64,000 nucleotides of DNA, taken from Tyzzerella sp. (GTDB taxonomy: Bacteria > Bacillota > Clostridia > Lachnospirales > Anaerotignaceae). Positions within the stretch are counted from its first letter, which is position 1; each line of letters begins with the position of its first letter. The stretch is taken from assembly GCA_019415525.1 (NCBI GenBank), contig DXZA01000050.1, positions 1-64,000 of the forward strand. The letters run 5' to 3'. This document shows positions 1-9,849 of the stretch, in pieces. Both the position numbers and the translations under genes were made by a program. A model generated the notes under the pieces. That model ran no database searches and had not been told where the DNA came from. It saw only the letters and a list, made by a program, of their open reading frames with translations.

Positions 1-59
1 GTTGGTAGAGTAACTGATTCGTAATCAGTAAGCCGTGGGTTCAAGTCCCATTTCCAGCT
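1..59 (+). tRNA. tRNA-Thr(CGU), 5' end cut by window edge
   Basis: The window opens inside a tRNA. The D-loop (GGTAGAG) is followed by a 5-bp anticodon stem ACTGA/TCAGT with a 7-base loop TTCGTAA, so the anticodon is CGT and reads the threonine codon ACG. A T-arm with the TTCAAGT loop and the 3' acceptor strand TTCCAGC with discriminator T follow. CCA is not encoded. The 5' acceptor strand lies upstream of the window, so pairing of the acceptor stem cannot be checked. Confidence 0.9.
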
Positions 60-85
60 TTTTATTTAACTTCATATTATTCACT

Positions 86-119
86 AAAAAAGAGGCGAAA
101 ACAATTTCGACTCTTTTTA
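86..119. terminator. Bidirectional terminator between tRNA-Thr and purB
   Basis: Inverted repeat with arms AAAAAGAG-x-CGAAA and TTTCG-x-CTCTTTTT around a short loop, one mismatch per arm, flanked by A- and T-runs. It can end both the rightward tRNA transcript and the leftward pur operon, whose last stop codon is at 134. Confidence 0.75.
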
Positions 120-133
120 TAAATTTTATAAAA

Positions 134-1567
134 TTATACTCTTACTTCTTCTCCTTCATTTTCAAGAAGGTCTTTATTTGCTTCAATAACAGGCATTACA
201 TAGTTCATAACATATTCTTCTGTCTGCTGTGGTGCACGACCTACGAAATTACTTGGCACCATAATTGCATTAAGTTCTTCCATTGTAAGACCGAATGTTT
301 CATCATTTGCAATTCTTTCAAGAAGGTCATTTGGTTTACCTTCCATTTTAACCATTTTTCCGGCTTCCATAGAATGAACTCTAATTCTTTCGTGGAGTTC
401 CTGTCTGTTTCCACCTTTTTTTACAGCGTCCATCATAATATTTTCAGTAGCCATAAAAGGAAGTTCGCTATTTAATCTCTGTTCAATAACTTTTGGATAT
501 ACAACAAGACCATCAACAACATTTCTATAAAGTATAAGTATAGCATCAACTGAAAGGAAAGCTTCTGGAACACTTATTCTCTTATTTGCAGAGTCATCAA
601 GAGTTCTTTCAAACCACTGTGTAGAAGCAGTTATAGCAGGATTTGTTGTATCTGCAATAACATATCTTGCAAGAGAACCTATTCTTTCAGAACGCATAGG
701 ATTTCTCTTATAAGCCATAGCTGATGAACCAATCTGTGATTTTTCAAATGGTTCTTCAATTTCTTTAAGGTGCTGAAGAAGTCTTATGTCATTACTGAAT
801 TTATAAGCACTCTGAGCAATACTTGAAAGTACGCTTAAAACCTGATAGTCAAGTTTTCTTGAATATGTCTGACCTGAAACTTTGAAATAATCTTTATATC
901 CCATTTTTTCAGCAATCATACCATCAATTTTTTTAACTTTTTCGTGGTCACCGTCAAAAAGTTCAAGGAAACTTGCCTGTGTTCCTGTTGTACCTTTTGA
1001 ACCAAGAAGTTTTGCTTTTGAAAGCTGATAATCAAGGTCTTCAAGGTCCATCATAAGGTCTTGAAGCCATAAAGAAGCTCTTTTACCTACTGTTGTTGTC
1101 TGTGCAGGCTGGAAATGTGTAAAACCAAGTGTAGGCATATCTTTATATTTAAGAGCAAATTTTGCAAGCTCATTTATAACATTAATAAGCTGTTTTCTTA
1201 TAAGTTTCATAGCTTCTGTCATAATGATAATATCTGTATTATCACCTACATAACAGCTTGTTGCACCAAGATGTATAATTGGTTCAGCTTTTGGAGCTTG
1301 TTTTCCGAAAGCATAAACATGGCTCATAACGTCATGTCTTACAACTTTTTCTCTTGCTTCTGCAACTTCATAATTTATATCATCCTGATGAGCTTTCATT
1401 TCTTCAATCTGCTCATCTGTAATATTAAGACCTAATTCTTTTTCTACTTCTGCAAGAGCAATCCAAAGTTTTCTCCAAGTTTTGAATTTATAATCAGGAG
1501 AAAAAAGGTATGACATCTCCTTACTAGCATAACGTGAATTTAGCGGATTTTCGTATTTCTGTTTCAT
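134..1567 (-). CDS. purB: Adenylosuccinate lyase
   Basis: 477-residue member of the fumarase/aspartase superfamily. It performs two fumarate-releasing steps of purine metabolism (SAICAR to AICAR, adenylosuccinate to AMP) in the cytoplasm. The N-terminus with NPLxSRYAS and the flexible signature loop SSAMAYKRNP near residue 281, which carries the catalytic Ser, are both present. The start is fixed by GAGGAGG 9-10 bases upstream, which lies inside the end of purF. The first 44 bases overlap purF in another frame, suggesting translational coupling. It is the last gene of the purC-purF-purB operon. Confidence 0.95.
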   Translation of the reverse strand: MKQKYENPLNSRYASKEMSYLFSPDYKFKTWRKLWIALAEVEKELGLNITDEQIEEMKAHQDDINYEVAEAREKVVRHDVMSHVYAFGKQAPKAEPIIHLGATSCYVGDNTDIIIMTEAMKLIRKQLINVINELAKFALKYKDMPTLGFTHFQPAQTTTVGKRASLWLQDLMMDLEDLDYQLSKAKLLGSKGTTGTQASFLELFDGDHEKVKKIDGMIAEKMGYKDYFKVSGQTYSRKLDYQVLSVLSSIAQSAYKFSNDIRLLQHLKEIEEPFEKSQIGSSAMAYKRNPMRSERIGSLARYVIADTTNPAITASTQWFERTLDDSANKRISVPEAFLSVDAILILYRNVVDGLVVYPKVIEQRLNSELPFMATENIMMDAVKKGGNRQELHERIRVHSMEAGKMVKMEGKPNDLLERIANDETFGLTMEELNAIMVPSNFVGRAPQQTEEYVMNYVMPVIEANKDLLENEGEEVRV

Positions 1568-3005
1568 CTTTTGCTACCTCCTCTGAAACTGATGGTATTT
1601 GTGTTGGATAATTTCCTGTAAAACATGCGTCACAGAAACCGCATTTTGCACCTTTTGCAATATCATGAAGATTTTCAAGACCAAGGTATCCAAGGCTATC
1701 AACTCCAACAACTTTTGCAATTTCTTCAACTGTATCATATTTACAAGCAATAAGTTTTTCTTTTGTAGGAACGTCTGTACCATAATAACATGGGTGTAAG
1801 AATTTAGGTGCAGAAACACGCATATGTACTTCTTTTGCACCGGCTGCTCTTAAAATATTTACAAGACGTGCAACTGTTGTACCTCTAACAATAGAGTCGT
1901 CTATCATAATAACTCTTTTACCTTCAACAGTATGTCTTAAGGCATTAAGTTTTATTTTTACAGCAGTTTCTCTTTGTCCCTGAGTTGGGCTTATAAATGT
2001 ACGTCCAATATATCTATTTTTCACAAGACCGATACCATAAGGTATACCGGATTCTTCGGCATAACCTAAAGCTGCTGGAATACCAGAGTCAGGAACTCCA
2101 ATAACAACATCACCTTCAACAGCATGCTGTCTTGCAAGCTGACGACCTGCTTCTTTACGAGCTTCATAAACATTTACACCTTCAATATAACTATCAGGAC
2201 GAGCAAAGTAAATATATTCAAAAATACACATTCTTGATTTTTCTTTGCCACAATGAGTTTTTATTGAGCGTATACCATCATCATTAATTACAACGATTTC
2301 ACCAGGCTCAACATCTCTTATAAATTCTGCTCCAAGTCCATCAAATGCACAAGTTTCAGAAGAAAGAATATATGAATTATTAAGTTTACCTATTGAAAGA
2401 GGACGCATTCCAAGAGGGTCACGGCAACCTATAAGTTTTCTTGGACTCATAACAACAAGAGAATATGAACCACTTATAACTTCCATAGTTTTTTCAATAG
2501 CTTCTTCAATAGAACCACATTTTACACGTTCTTTAGCTATTTTACATGCTATAACTTCAGAGTCAATAGTAGTCTGGAATATCATACCTTCCTGCTGAAG
2601 TTCATGACGAATTTCATTTGCATTTACAAGATTACCATTATGAGCAAGAGCAAGTGTACCTTTAACATATCTTGAAACAAGAGGCTGTGCATTATTTCTA
2701 AGGCTTCCACCTGCTGTTGAATAACGAACATGACCAATACCGATTTTACCAGTAAGCTTTTCAACTATATCTTCTGAGAAAACTTCAGGTACAAGTCCCA
2801 TATCTTTATACTGTTTTACAACAGTATCATCTGTTACGGCAATACCACAGCTTTCCTGTCCTCTGTGCTGAAGTGCAAAAAGTCCGTAATATACTATTCT
2901 TCCTGTGTCTTCATCATCATTATTATAATAACCAAAAACGCCACATTCTTCTTTTAATTCGTCTTCAATATATATATCTTCAAATAAGTTGTCATCTTTA
3001 AGCAT
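1524..3005 (-). CDS. purF: Amidophosphoribosyltransferase
   Basis: 493 residues. Catalyses the committed step of purine synthesis, PRPP plus glutamine to phosphoribosylamine. Cys21 (ECGVFGY) is the glutamine-hydrolysing nucleophile and is preceded by a 20-residue propeptide, as in the Bacillus-type enzyme. The PRPP loop VIMIDDSIVRGTT is near residue 360. Cysteines in SRMC, HPC and GFCDAC match the [4Fe-4S] ligands of the Bacillus-type enzyme, so the protein is probably oxygen-sensitive. The C-terminus overlaps the start of purB by 44 bases. Confidence 0.96.
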   Translation of the reverse strand: MLKDDNLFEDIYIEDELKEECGVFGYYNNDDEDTGRIVYYGLFALQHRGQESCGIAVTDDTVVKQYKDMGLVPEVFSEDIVEKLTGKIGIGHVRYSTAGGSLRNNAQPLVSRYVKGTLALAHNGNLVNANEIRHELQQEGMIFQTTIDSEVIACKIAKERVKCGSIEEAIEKTMEVISGSYSLVVMSPRKLIGCRDPLGMRPLSIGKLNNSYILSSETCAFDGLGAEFIRDVEPGEIVVINDDGIRSIKTHCGKEKSRMCIFEYIYFARPDSYIEGVNVYEARKEAGRQLARQHAVEGDVVIGVPDSGIPAALGYAEESGIPYGIGLVKNRYIGRTFISPTQGQRETAVKIKLNALRHTVEGKRVIMIDDSIVRGTTVARLVNILRAAGAKEVHMRVSAPKFLHPCYYGTDVPTKEKLIACKYDTVEEIAKVVGVDSLGYLGLENLHDIAKGAKCGFCDACFTGNYPTQIPSVSEEVAKDETEIRKSAKFTLC

Positions 3006-3041
3006 TCTTTGATTTTCCTCCCATTAAATTAAAAGAGTGAA

Positions 3042-3749
3042 TTATCTTGAAGTAATTCTTCTCCAAACCTCATTATAAGCATCTTCTACGCCACCAAGGT
3101 CTCTACGGAAACGGTCTTTATCAAGTTTTTCTCTTGTATCTTTATCCCAAAGTCTGCAAGTATCAGGAGAAATTTCATCAGCAAGTATAATTCCTTCTTT
3201 ACAACGTCCGTATTCAACTTTAAAATCAACAAGTATTATATTACATTCAAGGAAAAATTTCTGTAAGAGTTCGTTTACTTTTTTTACACTTTCAGTGATT
3301 TCTTCTATTTCTTCAGCAGTAGCTATACCGATAGCTTCAATCTGTGAGTTATTAATCATAGGGTCGTTAAGTGCGTCATTTTTATATGAGAATTCTACGA
3401 TAGGATTTTTAAGGTCTGTACCTTCAGGCACACCATATTTTGCAGAGAAACTGCCTGCTGCAATATTTCTTACAATTACTTCAAGGGGAACTATTTCTAC
3501 TTTTTTAACGAGAGTTTCTCTTTCGCTAAGTTCTTCTACAAGATGAGTATTTACACCATTTTCGTTAAGGTATTTAAATACAAGGTTAGTCATTTTGTTA
3601 TTTATAACACCTTTACCGGATATAGTACCTTTTTTTGCACCATTAAATGCTGTTGCATCATCTTTGTAATCAACAATATAAAGGTCTTCATTATCTGTTT
3701 TATAAACTTTTTTGGCTTTGCCTTCGTAAAGCATTTCTAACTTTTTCAT
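3042..3749 (-). CDS. purC: SAICAR synthetase
   Basis: 235 residues, normal length for the bacterial enzyme (phosphoribosylaminoimidazole-succinocarboxamide synthase). It ligates aspartate to CAIR using ATP. Typical motifs are LYEGKAKKVY at the N-terminus, EVIVRNIAAGS in the middle, and LVDFKVEYG and DEISPDTCRLWD in the last third. The ribosome site AGGAGGG lies 6 bases before ATG. It is the first gene of the pur operon; purF starts 36 bases downstream. Confidence 0.95.
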   Translation of the reverse strand: MKKLEMLYEGKAKKVYKTDNEDLYIVDYKDDATAFNGAKKGTISGKGVINNKMTNLVFKYLNENGVNTHLVEELSERETLVKKVEIVPLEVIVRNIAAGSFSAKYGVPEGTDLKNPIVEFSYKNDALNDPMINNSQIEAIGIATAEEIEEITESVKKVNELLQKFFLECNIILVDFKVEYGRCKEGIILADEISPDTCRLWDKDTREKLDKDRFRRDLGGVEDAYNEVWRRITSR

Positions 3750-3773
3750 ATTGCCCTCCTAAGAATTACGATA

Positions 3774-3800
3774 AAGCCGGGTAAAGTAGTACGTCGGCTT
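3774..3800 (-). promoter_or_regulatory. Hairpin in the purC leader
   Basis: Arms AAGCCG/CGGCTT with an inner GTA/TAC helix lie just upstream of the purC ribosome site. There is no U-run after it, so it is not a terminator. The 150 bases further upstream hold two TATAAT hexamers on the minus strand (near 3818 and 3866), but neither has a good -35 box. The conserved core of the purine riboswitch is not visible. Confidence 0.35.
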
Positions 3801-4063
3801 ATTAAGAGTATTATTATAAACTTGTTAATGAATTTCTTCACTATATTCATATGTTACAAAATTATAGTATAAACTTCAATAGTTTTTTTTTACAGTAAAA
3901 ATCAATTAATTTGTTATAAAACCGTTACTGTTGTCATATTTAACACATAGCTTTGTATAAATTAAATAATTATGGAAATGTAAAATATAAACTAAATAAT
4001 TTAATTATTACAGTATTCAGACTTTTTGATTTTCATAAAGTACATGTTTTTGAGGTGATTTTT

Positions 4064-4936
4064 TTGTTTAATAATATAAAAGTAAGTCTTATAATCCCTG
4101 TATATAATGTTGAAAAATATATAGATAGATGTTTAAAATGTGCCATAAACCAAACATTTAAAGATATGGAAATTATAATAGTAAATGACGGTTCTAGTGA
4201 TAACTCAATAAATATAATAAAAAAATACTTAAATAAATACGATAATATAATATTAATAAATCAAGAAAACCAAGGTTTAAGTAGTTCTAGAAATACAGGC
4301 ATAAAAAACGCACATGGTAAATACATTATGTTTGCAGACAGCGACGATTATTTCTCAAAAAGATTTGTAGAAACATTATATAACACAGCCGAAAAAGAAA
4401 AGTCAGACATTGTTGTTTGTGGCTACAAAACAGTTTTTGAAAATAAAAAAGTAAAAATTAAAAATAAACCTCTTAAAATAAAGACATATAACTCAGAAAA
4501 AGCCCTTGATATACTTATAAAAGATGTATTTATAAACAATTTTGCTTGGAATAAAATATACAAAAAAGAAATATTTACAGAAAACAATATAAATTTTCCT
4601 ATTGGAAAAACATATGAAGATATGTATATTTCTTATAGGCTTTTTCATAAATCAAAAAAAGTTTCTGTAATAAACAAAAAGCTTTACTGTTATGTTAAAC
4701 GTAAAAAAAGCATAACAGCTACATTTACAGAAAAAAACTTTAATGATATATTAGACGGTCTTTTTGAAATGAAAAAATATTTATTAGAAAATAATATTTA
4801 TAAAAAATATGCTTTTTCATATAATTTTCTTTTATTAAAAAACATACTATTTTTAATATACAGAATAATATTTTCAAAAGACATTAATTTCAAAACAAAA
4901 ACAAAACTTTTATATAAATTAAAAAATAGCAGGTAA
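4064..4936 (+). CDS. Family 2 glycosyltransferase (GT-A fold)
   Basis: Predicted 290-residue glycosyltransferase that moves a sugar from a nucleotide donor to a surface glycan or lipid; donor and acceptor cannot be told. The GT2 core is clear: VSLIIPVYNVEKYI at the N-terminus, NDGSSDNS near residue 42, and the metal-binding DSDD near 91. The start is TTG at 4064, 5 bases after GAGGTGA; an in-frame ATG at 3953 has no ribosome site. It stands alone between purC (divergent) and a shared terminator. Lys/Asn-rich composition makes it even more AT-rich than its neighbours, so it may have been acquired. Confidence 0.85.
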   Translation: MFNNIKVSLIIPVYNVEKYIDRCLKCAINQTFKDMEIIIVNDGSSDNSINIIKKYLNKYDNIILINQENQGLSSSRNTGIKNAHGKYIMFADSDDYFSKRFVETLYNTAEKEKSDIVVCGYKTVFENKKVKIKNKPLKIKTYNSEKALDILIKDVFINNFAWNKIYKKEIFTENNINFPIGKTYEDMYISYRLFHKSKKVSVINKKLYCYVKRKKSITATFTEKNFNDILDGLFEMKKYLLENNIYKKYAFSYNFLLLKNILFLIYRIIFSKDINFKTKTKLLYKLKNSR

Positions 4937-4951
4937 AAAACCTGCTATTTT
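4923..4951. terminator. Bidirectional terminator
   Basis: Perfect 11-bp stem AAAATAGCAGG/CCTGCTATTTT with a 7-base loop that includes the stop codon of the glycosyltransferase. A/T runs on both sides let it serve the convergent lipoprotein gene too. Confidence 0.85.
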
Positions 4952-4956
4952 AATTT

Positions 4957-5460
4957 TTATTGTGTGTATAAAAATTCTTCTGTTATAGAATATACATTAT
5001 TCCCTTGTAATTCAATAATATATGGTATTGTTTGTTCTTCTAATGGAATATCTTTAGGATATGAAGAACCCTTTATAAACTCATCAATATTATTTGTTCT
5101 GTATTTTCTGTCACCGTCTGCTTTTTCTTCCTCTATGTAATACATATTGTAGTCAACAAAGTCATATGCTGTATCATTTGTAATATTATATTCTTCTTGT
5201 TCAAAAGTTGGATTATAAATATAGTAGCCATTAGGCATATCACTATTATCAATGCCTATTTCTTCAATTCTTTCTGTGTCACTATCTTTTATAATTTCAA
5301 CTCTATCAACATATACTTTATTATCATTTATAAATATATAACCTTCAATTACTTTGGTGCTTTCTGTTTTATTTACTTCATTTGTTTTATCTACATTTGT
5401 ATTACACCCATATAACATTACTGAAAATATTATACACAAAAACAAAATAAATTTTTTCAT
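4957..5460 (-). CDS. Small lipoprotein of unknown function
   Basis: 167 residues. Residues 1-18 form a lipoprotein signal peptide with lipobox LYGC and the lipidated Cys at 19, so the protein should sit on the outer face of the membrane. A Thr/Asn/Lys linker follows, then about 110 acidic residues rich in Tyr with no family I recognise. The start is ATG at 5460, preceded by AGAGGTGAG; a longer in-frame GTG at 5469 lies inside the ribosome site. It has its own promoter within the polC 3' end. Confidence 0.75.
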   Translation of the reverse strand: MKKFILFLCIIFSVMLYGCNTNVDKTNEVNKTESTKVIEGYIFINDNKVYVDRVEIIKDSDTERIEEIGIDNSDMPNGYYIYNPTFEQEEYNITNDTAYDFVDYNMYYIEEEKADGDRKYRTNNIDEFIKGSSYPKDIPLEEQTIPYIIELQGNNVYSITEEFLYTQ

Positions 5461-5483
5461 AAAACTCACCTCTTTTTTATATT

Positions 5484-5512
5484 ATTATATCATATCTACT
5501 AAAAAAGTGTAA
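5484..5512 (-). promoter_or_regulatory. Promoter of the lipoprotein gene
   Basis: TTACAC (5507-5512), 17-base spacer, TATAAT (5484-5489) on the minus strand. The -35 box overlaps the last codons of polC (stop at 5499). No terminator is seen between polC and this gene, so read-through is also possible. Confidence 0.6.
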
Positions 5513-8500
5513 GCTGGTTTGTTTCTGGTATACCTTTAAGCACTCCATTTTCTTTAAGAAGTTCTATAAGTGTTTTTCCAACAGATGTATTTTCTTTAAA
5601 CTCCTCTATTGTATGGAATTCTTCAACATTTTTTCTACCTTCAATAATACTTTCTGCTGCTGTAAGACCAAGTCCTTGTAATGAGCTGAAAGGAGGAATT
5701 AAACTATTATCTGAAATAACAAATTTATTTGCCTCAGACTTATAAAGGTCAATAGGTAAGAAATTAAAACCTCTTGCATAAAACTCAACAACTATTTCAA
5801 GTACAGTAAGTTTTGTTTTATCCTTTGCAGTTGCACTTTGACCTTTTTCGTGTATTTCTCTTATAGCATCACGAGCAACATCAATACCTTTACACATTGT
5901 TGAATAATCAAAATCATCACAAGCTCTTACAGTAAAATAAGCTGCATAATATGCCATAGGATAATTGACTTTAAAGTAAGCAATTCTAAAAGCCATCATA
6001 ACGTATGCAGCAGCATGAGCTTTAGGGAACATATACTTTATTGTCTGACAGGATTTTATATACCAATCAGGTACATTTGCTGCCTTCATATCTTTTATAT
6101 CATCTTCCGAAAGACCTTTTCCCTTACGAACACTTTCCATTATTTTAAATGATTTTTTCTTATCAACACCTTTATTAATAAGATAAATCATAATACTGTC
6201 ACGTGTTGAAATTGTTTCTTTAAGAGTTATTGTTCCTTGCTCAATAAGAGTTTGTGCATTATTTATCCAAACATCAGTACCGTGAGAAAGACCGGATATT
6301 CTTAAAAGGTCTGCAAATGTTTTTGGTTTTGTATCTATAAGCATTTGTCTAACGAATTTTGTACCAAACTCAGGTATTCCAAGAGTACCTGTTTCACAGT
6401 TTATATCTTCTGCTGTTACACCAAGTGCCGCCGGTGACTCAAAAAGTGACATAGTATCTTTATCATCTAATAAAACAGACTGAGGATTTATACCTGTAAG
6501 GTCATAAAGCATACGAATAACCGTAGGGTCGTCGTGTCCAAGCAAGTCAAGTTTCAAAAGTCTACCACTTATTGAATGATAATCAAAATGAGTTGTTGTT
6601 ACATTTGATGTCATATCATTAGCTGGACGCTGTATAGGACAAAATTCATATATATTATGGTCATTAGGAACAACCATAAGCCCACCAGGGTGCTGACCTG
6701 TTGTCCTTTTTACTCCTGTACAGCCTAAAGCAAGACGATTAATCTCTGCATTATGGGCAGTTATATTTCTTTCATCAAGATATTTTTTTACAAAGCCATA
6801 AGCTGTTTTATCAGCAAGTGTACTTATTGTACCGGCTTTAAAAACATGTCCTTTACCAAAAAGCTCCTCTGTATATGCATGGGCTTGCTGTTGATATTCT
6901 CCGGAAAAGTTAAGGTCAATATCAGGTTCTTTATCACCATTAAATCCTAAGAATGTTTCAAAAGGTATATCGTGACCTTCTTTTTTAAGAAGTGTTCCAC
7001 AGTTTGGACAATTTTTATCAGGCATATCACAGCCCGAACCTTCTTCCATTGCAGTTGCTTTTACAACATCAGAATCAAAATCAGAATATTTACAATTTGG
7101 GCAAACATAATGAGGTTGCAAAGGATTTACTTCTGTTATACCTGCCATTGTAGCAACAAAAGATGAACCAACAGAACCTCTTGAGCCTACAAGGTATCCA
7201 TCTTCAACAGATTTCCATACAAGTTTCTGTGCAATTATATAGAGCACAGAATAACCATTTGATATAATAGAATTTAATTCTTTATCAAGTCTTTCTTTAA
7301 CAACTTTTGGCAAAGGGTCACCATATATTGAAATTGCTTTTTCATTAGTTATTTTTCTAAGCTGTTCCTCTGCCCCTTCAATTTTAGGCGGGAATGTTTC
7401 ATCAGGAACAGGCTTTATATTTTCTATCATATCAGCAATAATGTTTGTATTTTTTATTACAATTTCTTTTGCCTTTTCCTCTCCCAAGTACTTAAATTCA
7501 TCAAGCATCTCTTCAGTAGTTCTATAAAAAAGAGGTGGCTGATTATCAGCATCAGAAAAGCCTTCTGCTGCCATTATAATTTTTCTGAAAGCTGCATCTT
7601 CAGGGTCAATAAAATGAACATCACAAGTAGCAACAACAGGTTTATTATACTTTTCACCAAGGTCAACTATTTTTTTATTCAAATCTATAATATCTATAAC
7701 AGAATTTACAGCATCTATTTTATTTGAATTTATCATAAAGTTATTGTTATCAACAGGCTGTATTTCAAGATAATCATAGAAATTAACTATTTCAGCTATA
7801 TATTCATCAGGTTTATGGTCAAGTAATGCTCTATAAAGTTCTCCTGCCTCACAAGCACTACCAAGTATAAGACCATTTCTCATTTTAATAAGCTTACTCT
7901 TAGGAATTCTAGGACGTTTAAAGAAATATTCAATATGAGAAAGTGACACAAGCTCATAAAGATTTCTAAGTCCTTCATAATTCTTTACAAGTATAATTGC
8001 ATGATTTGGTTTAAGCTTTTTATAATTTACAGTACGACTTGAAAGAACATTTATATCATCAAGTGTTAAAACATTCTTTTCAACAAGCATATCCATAAAT
8101 TTTATAAATATTTCGGCAGTAGCCTGTGCATCATTTACGGCTCTATGGTGTCCTTCAAGAGAAACTCCCATAGCTTCTGCAACTATATTAAGTTTATGTT
8201 TTTTAAGTTCCGGTAAAAGAGTTCTTGAAAGCTCAACAGTATCAAGAACAGTATTATCTATTGGCTGCATATTAAGTACTTTTGCATTATATCTTATAAA
8301 ACCAACGTCAAAACCTGCATTATGAGCAACAATAACGCTATCTTTACAAAACTCCATAAATTTTGGTAAAACTTCAGAAATTTCCGGTGCATCTTTTACC
8401 ATATCATTTGTAATTCCTGTAAGCTTTGTTATTTCATCACTTATAGGCACTTTAGGGTTTACAAATGTACTGAATTTATCAACAATTTTACCATTTTCAA

Positions 8501-9836
8501 TTTTTACAGCACCAATTTCTGTAATTTTATCTCTTTCTCTTGAAAGACCTGTTGTTTCAATATCGAAAACAACAAATTTATCATCAAGATTTTGACCTTT
8601 AGGGCAAGTTACAACACTTCCAAGGTCATCAATTAAATATGCCTCTACACCATAAATAACTTTAACACCTGCTTTTTTTGCAGCATCCATAGCATCTGGG
8701 AAAGCCTGTACAACACCATGGTCTGTTATTGCAATAGCTTTATGTCCCCATTTTCCTGCACGTTCAATATATTTCTTTACAGATGTTATACCGTCCATAC
8801 TACTCATTTGTGTATGAAGATGAAGTTCAACTCTTTTTTCTTCTGCATTATCCATTCTTTCAGGTGGCTTTTCACCTATACATATACTTCTTGCCATCAT
8901 ATTAATTTCTTTTGCATATTTATCAAACTGAACTTCACCATATACTTTAAGATAAGAATTATTTTTTACATATGTACTTAATTCCTTATCAAAAGCACTT
9001 TTTGATACAAAGAATTTTACTGTTGTAGAGTCGGAAAAGTCAGTAATATCAAATGATACAATATATTTATCACCTTTTATTTCACGCTTATCTACATTAA
9101 ATACATAGCCTTCTATTATTGCCTTTTCCCCTTCTATTTTAGAATTTATTATTTTTATAGGTTTTTCTGTTATTTCTTTACCTATAATTATACCATTCTT
9201 AACTTTTTCAGAAGCAGCCTCAACTTTTTCTTCAATTTTGGCAGTTTCGGCTTTTTCCTGATTTTCCATAACCAAGCTAATAATATCTTGTTCTTTTGTT
9301 TCTATTTCTCTATAAAAACACTCTTTCTCTGCCTCCGTAAGAGTAGAACTTTTAAAGAAAACCTTTATATCAATATTATTTTGCTCTTTAAGTTTCTTCT
9401 CAATTTTCTTATCTATACCCTTTTTAAACATATAATAAGAACCGTTGTTTTTTACTTTTATAAAAAGTTTATTTTCTTCAAGTTCCCAAGTAGCATCTTT
9501 TATAATACCTTTACAAACAGGGCTTTCTTCAGAAACAGCATATACAATATTATCCCAACAACTTTTTATTATATCCGATTTAGAAATATTGTTATCAACA
9601 TCAAATGAAACCACAGTAATAATATCTTTTACACTTGGCAACTGTTTTATAAGCTCATCTTTAAATACATCAACAGCTTTTTCATCTATAATATGGTCAA
9701 TAACCATTTTTATTTCCATAACTTTTTCACGTTTATAAATTTGGATACCATTAATAACAGCTGTATCAAAAGTTTCTTTTGTATTATTTGAAAGAGATAA
9801 TTTTTCAAAAACTGTATTAAATTTTTTAGCAGTCAT
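5499..9836 (-). CDS. polC: DNA polymerase III alpha subunit, PolC type
   Basis: 1445-residue replicative polymerase of low-GC Gram-positives. Domain order: N-terminal region, OB-fold (about 215-325), PHP domain split by an inserted 3'-5' proofreading exonuclease (VFDIETTGL near 419, DEDDh type), a four-Cys zinc module (CPNC near 910, CPNC about 30 residues later), and the palm with EPDIDLNF near 972. The C-terminal helix-hairpin-helix region carries LQGLG. ATG is preceded by AAGGTGA. It is the last gene of the pyrH-to-polC run and follows ispG by 13 bases. Confidence 0.97.
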   Translation of the reverse strand: MTAKKFNTVFEKLSLSNNTKETFDTAVINGIQIYKREKVMEIKMVIDHIIDEKAVDVFKDELIKQLPSVKDIITVVSFDVDNNISKSDIIKSCWDNIVYAVSEESPVCKGIIKDATWELEENKLFIKVKNNGSYYMFKKGIDKKIEKKLKEQNNIDIKVFFKSSTLTEAEKECFYREIETKEQDIISLVMENQEKAETAKIEEKVEAASEKVKNGIIIGKEITEKPIKIINSKIEGEKAIIEGYVFNVDKREIKGDKYIVSFDITDFSDSTTVKFFVSKSAFDKELSTYVKNNSYLKVYGEVQFDKYAKEINMMARSICIGEKPPERMDNAEEKRVELHLHTQMSSMDGITSVKKYIERAGKWGHKAIAITDHGVVQAFPDAMDAAKKAGVKVIYGVEAYLIDDLGSVVTCPKGQNLDDKFVVFDIETTGLSRERDKITEIGAVKIENGKIVDKFSTFVNPKVPISDEITKLTGITNDMVKDAPEISEVLPKFMEFCKDSVIVAHNAGFDVGFIRYNAKVLNMQPIDNTVLDTVELSRTLLPELKKHKLNIVAEAMGVSLEGHHRAVNDAQATAEIFIKFMDMLVEKNVLTLDDINVLSSRTVNYKKLKPNHAIILVKNYEGLRNLYELVSLSHIEYFFKRPRIPKSKLIKMRNGLILGSACEAGELYRALLDHKPDEYIAEIVNFYDYLEIQPVDNNNFMINSNKIDAVNSVIDIIDLNKKIVDLGEKYNKPVVATCDVHFIDPEDAAFRKIIMAAEGFSDADNQPPLFYRTTEEMLDEFKYLGEEKAKEIVIKNTNIIADMIENIKPVPDETFPPKIEGAEEQLRKITNEKAISIYGDPLPKVVKERLDKELNSIISNGYSVLYIIAQKLVWKSVEDGYLVGSRGSVGSSFVATMAGITEVNPLQPHYVCPNCKYSDFDSDVVKATAMEEGSGCDMPDKNCPNCGTLLKKEGHDIPFETFLGFNGDKEPDIDLNFSGEYQQQAHAYTEELFGKGHVFKAGTISTLADKTAYGFVKKYLDERNITAHNAEINRLALGCTGVKRTTGQHPGGLMVVPNDHNIYEFCPIQRPANDMTSNVTTTHFDYHSISGRLLKLDLLGHDDPTVIRMLYDLTGINPQSVLLDDKDTMSLFESPAALGVTAEDINCETGTLGIPEFGTKFVRQMLIDTKPKTFADLLRISGLSHGTDVWINNAQTLIEQGTITLKETISTRDSIMIYLINKGVDKKKSFKIMESVRKGKGLSEDDIKDMKAANVPDWYIKSCQTIKYMFPKAHAAAYVMMAFRIAYFKVNYPMAYYAAYFTVRACDDFDYSTMCKGIDVARDAIREIHEKGQSATAKDKTKLTVLEIVVEFYARGFNFLPIDLYKSEANKFVISDNSLIPPFSSLQGLGLTAAESIIEGRKNVEEFHTIEEFKENTSVGKTLIELLKENGVLKGIPETNQLTLF

Positions 9837-9849
9837 AAAATATCACCTT

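Noticed and set aside
35..475. Open frame on the plus strand across tRNA end and purB
   Set aside because: Phe/Asn-rich antisense shadow of purB with no ribosome site.
1574..1840. 88-codon minus-strand frame inside purF
   Set aside because: Alternative-frame shadow of purF, which has full family motifs over the same bases.
3763..3900. Purine riboswitch before purC
   Set aside because: The conserved junction and loop sequences are not present on the minus strand.
3953..4063. Longer N-terminus of the glycosyltransferase from ATG 3953
   Set aside because: No ribosome site, and the family fold begins only after TTG 4064, which has GAGGTGA at correct spacing.
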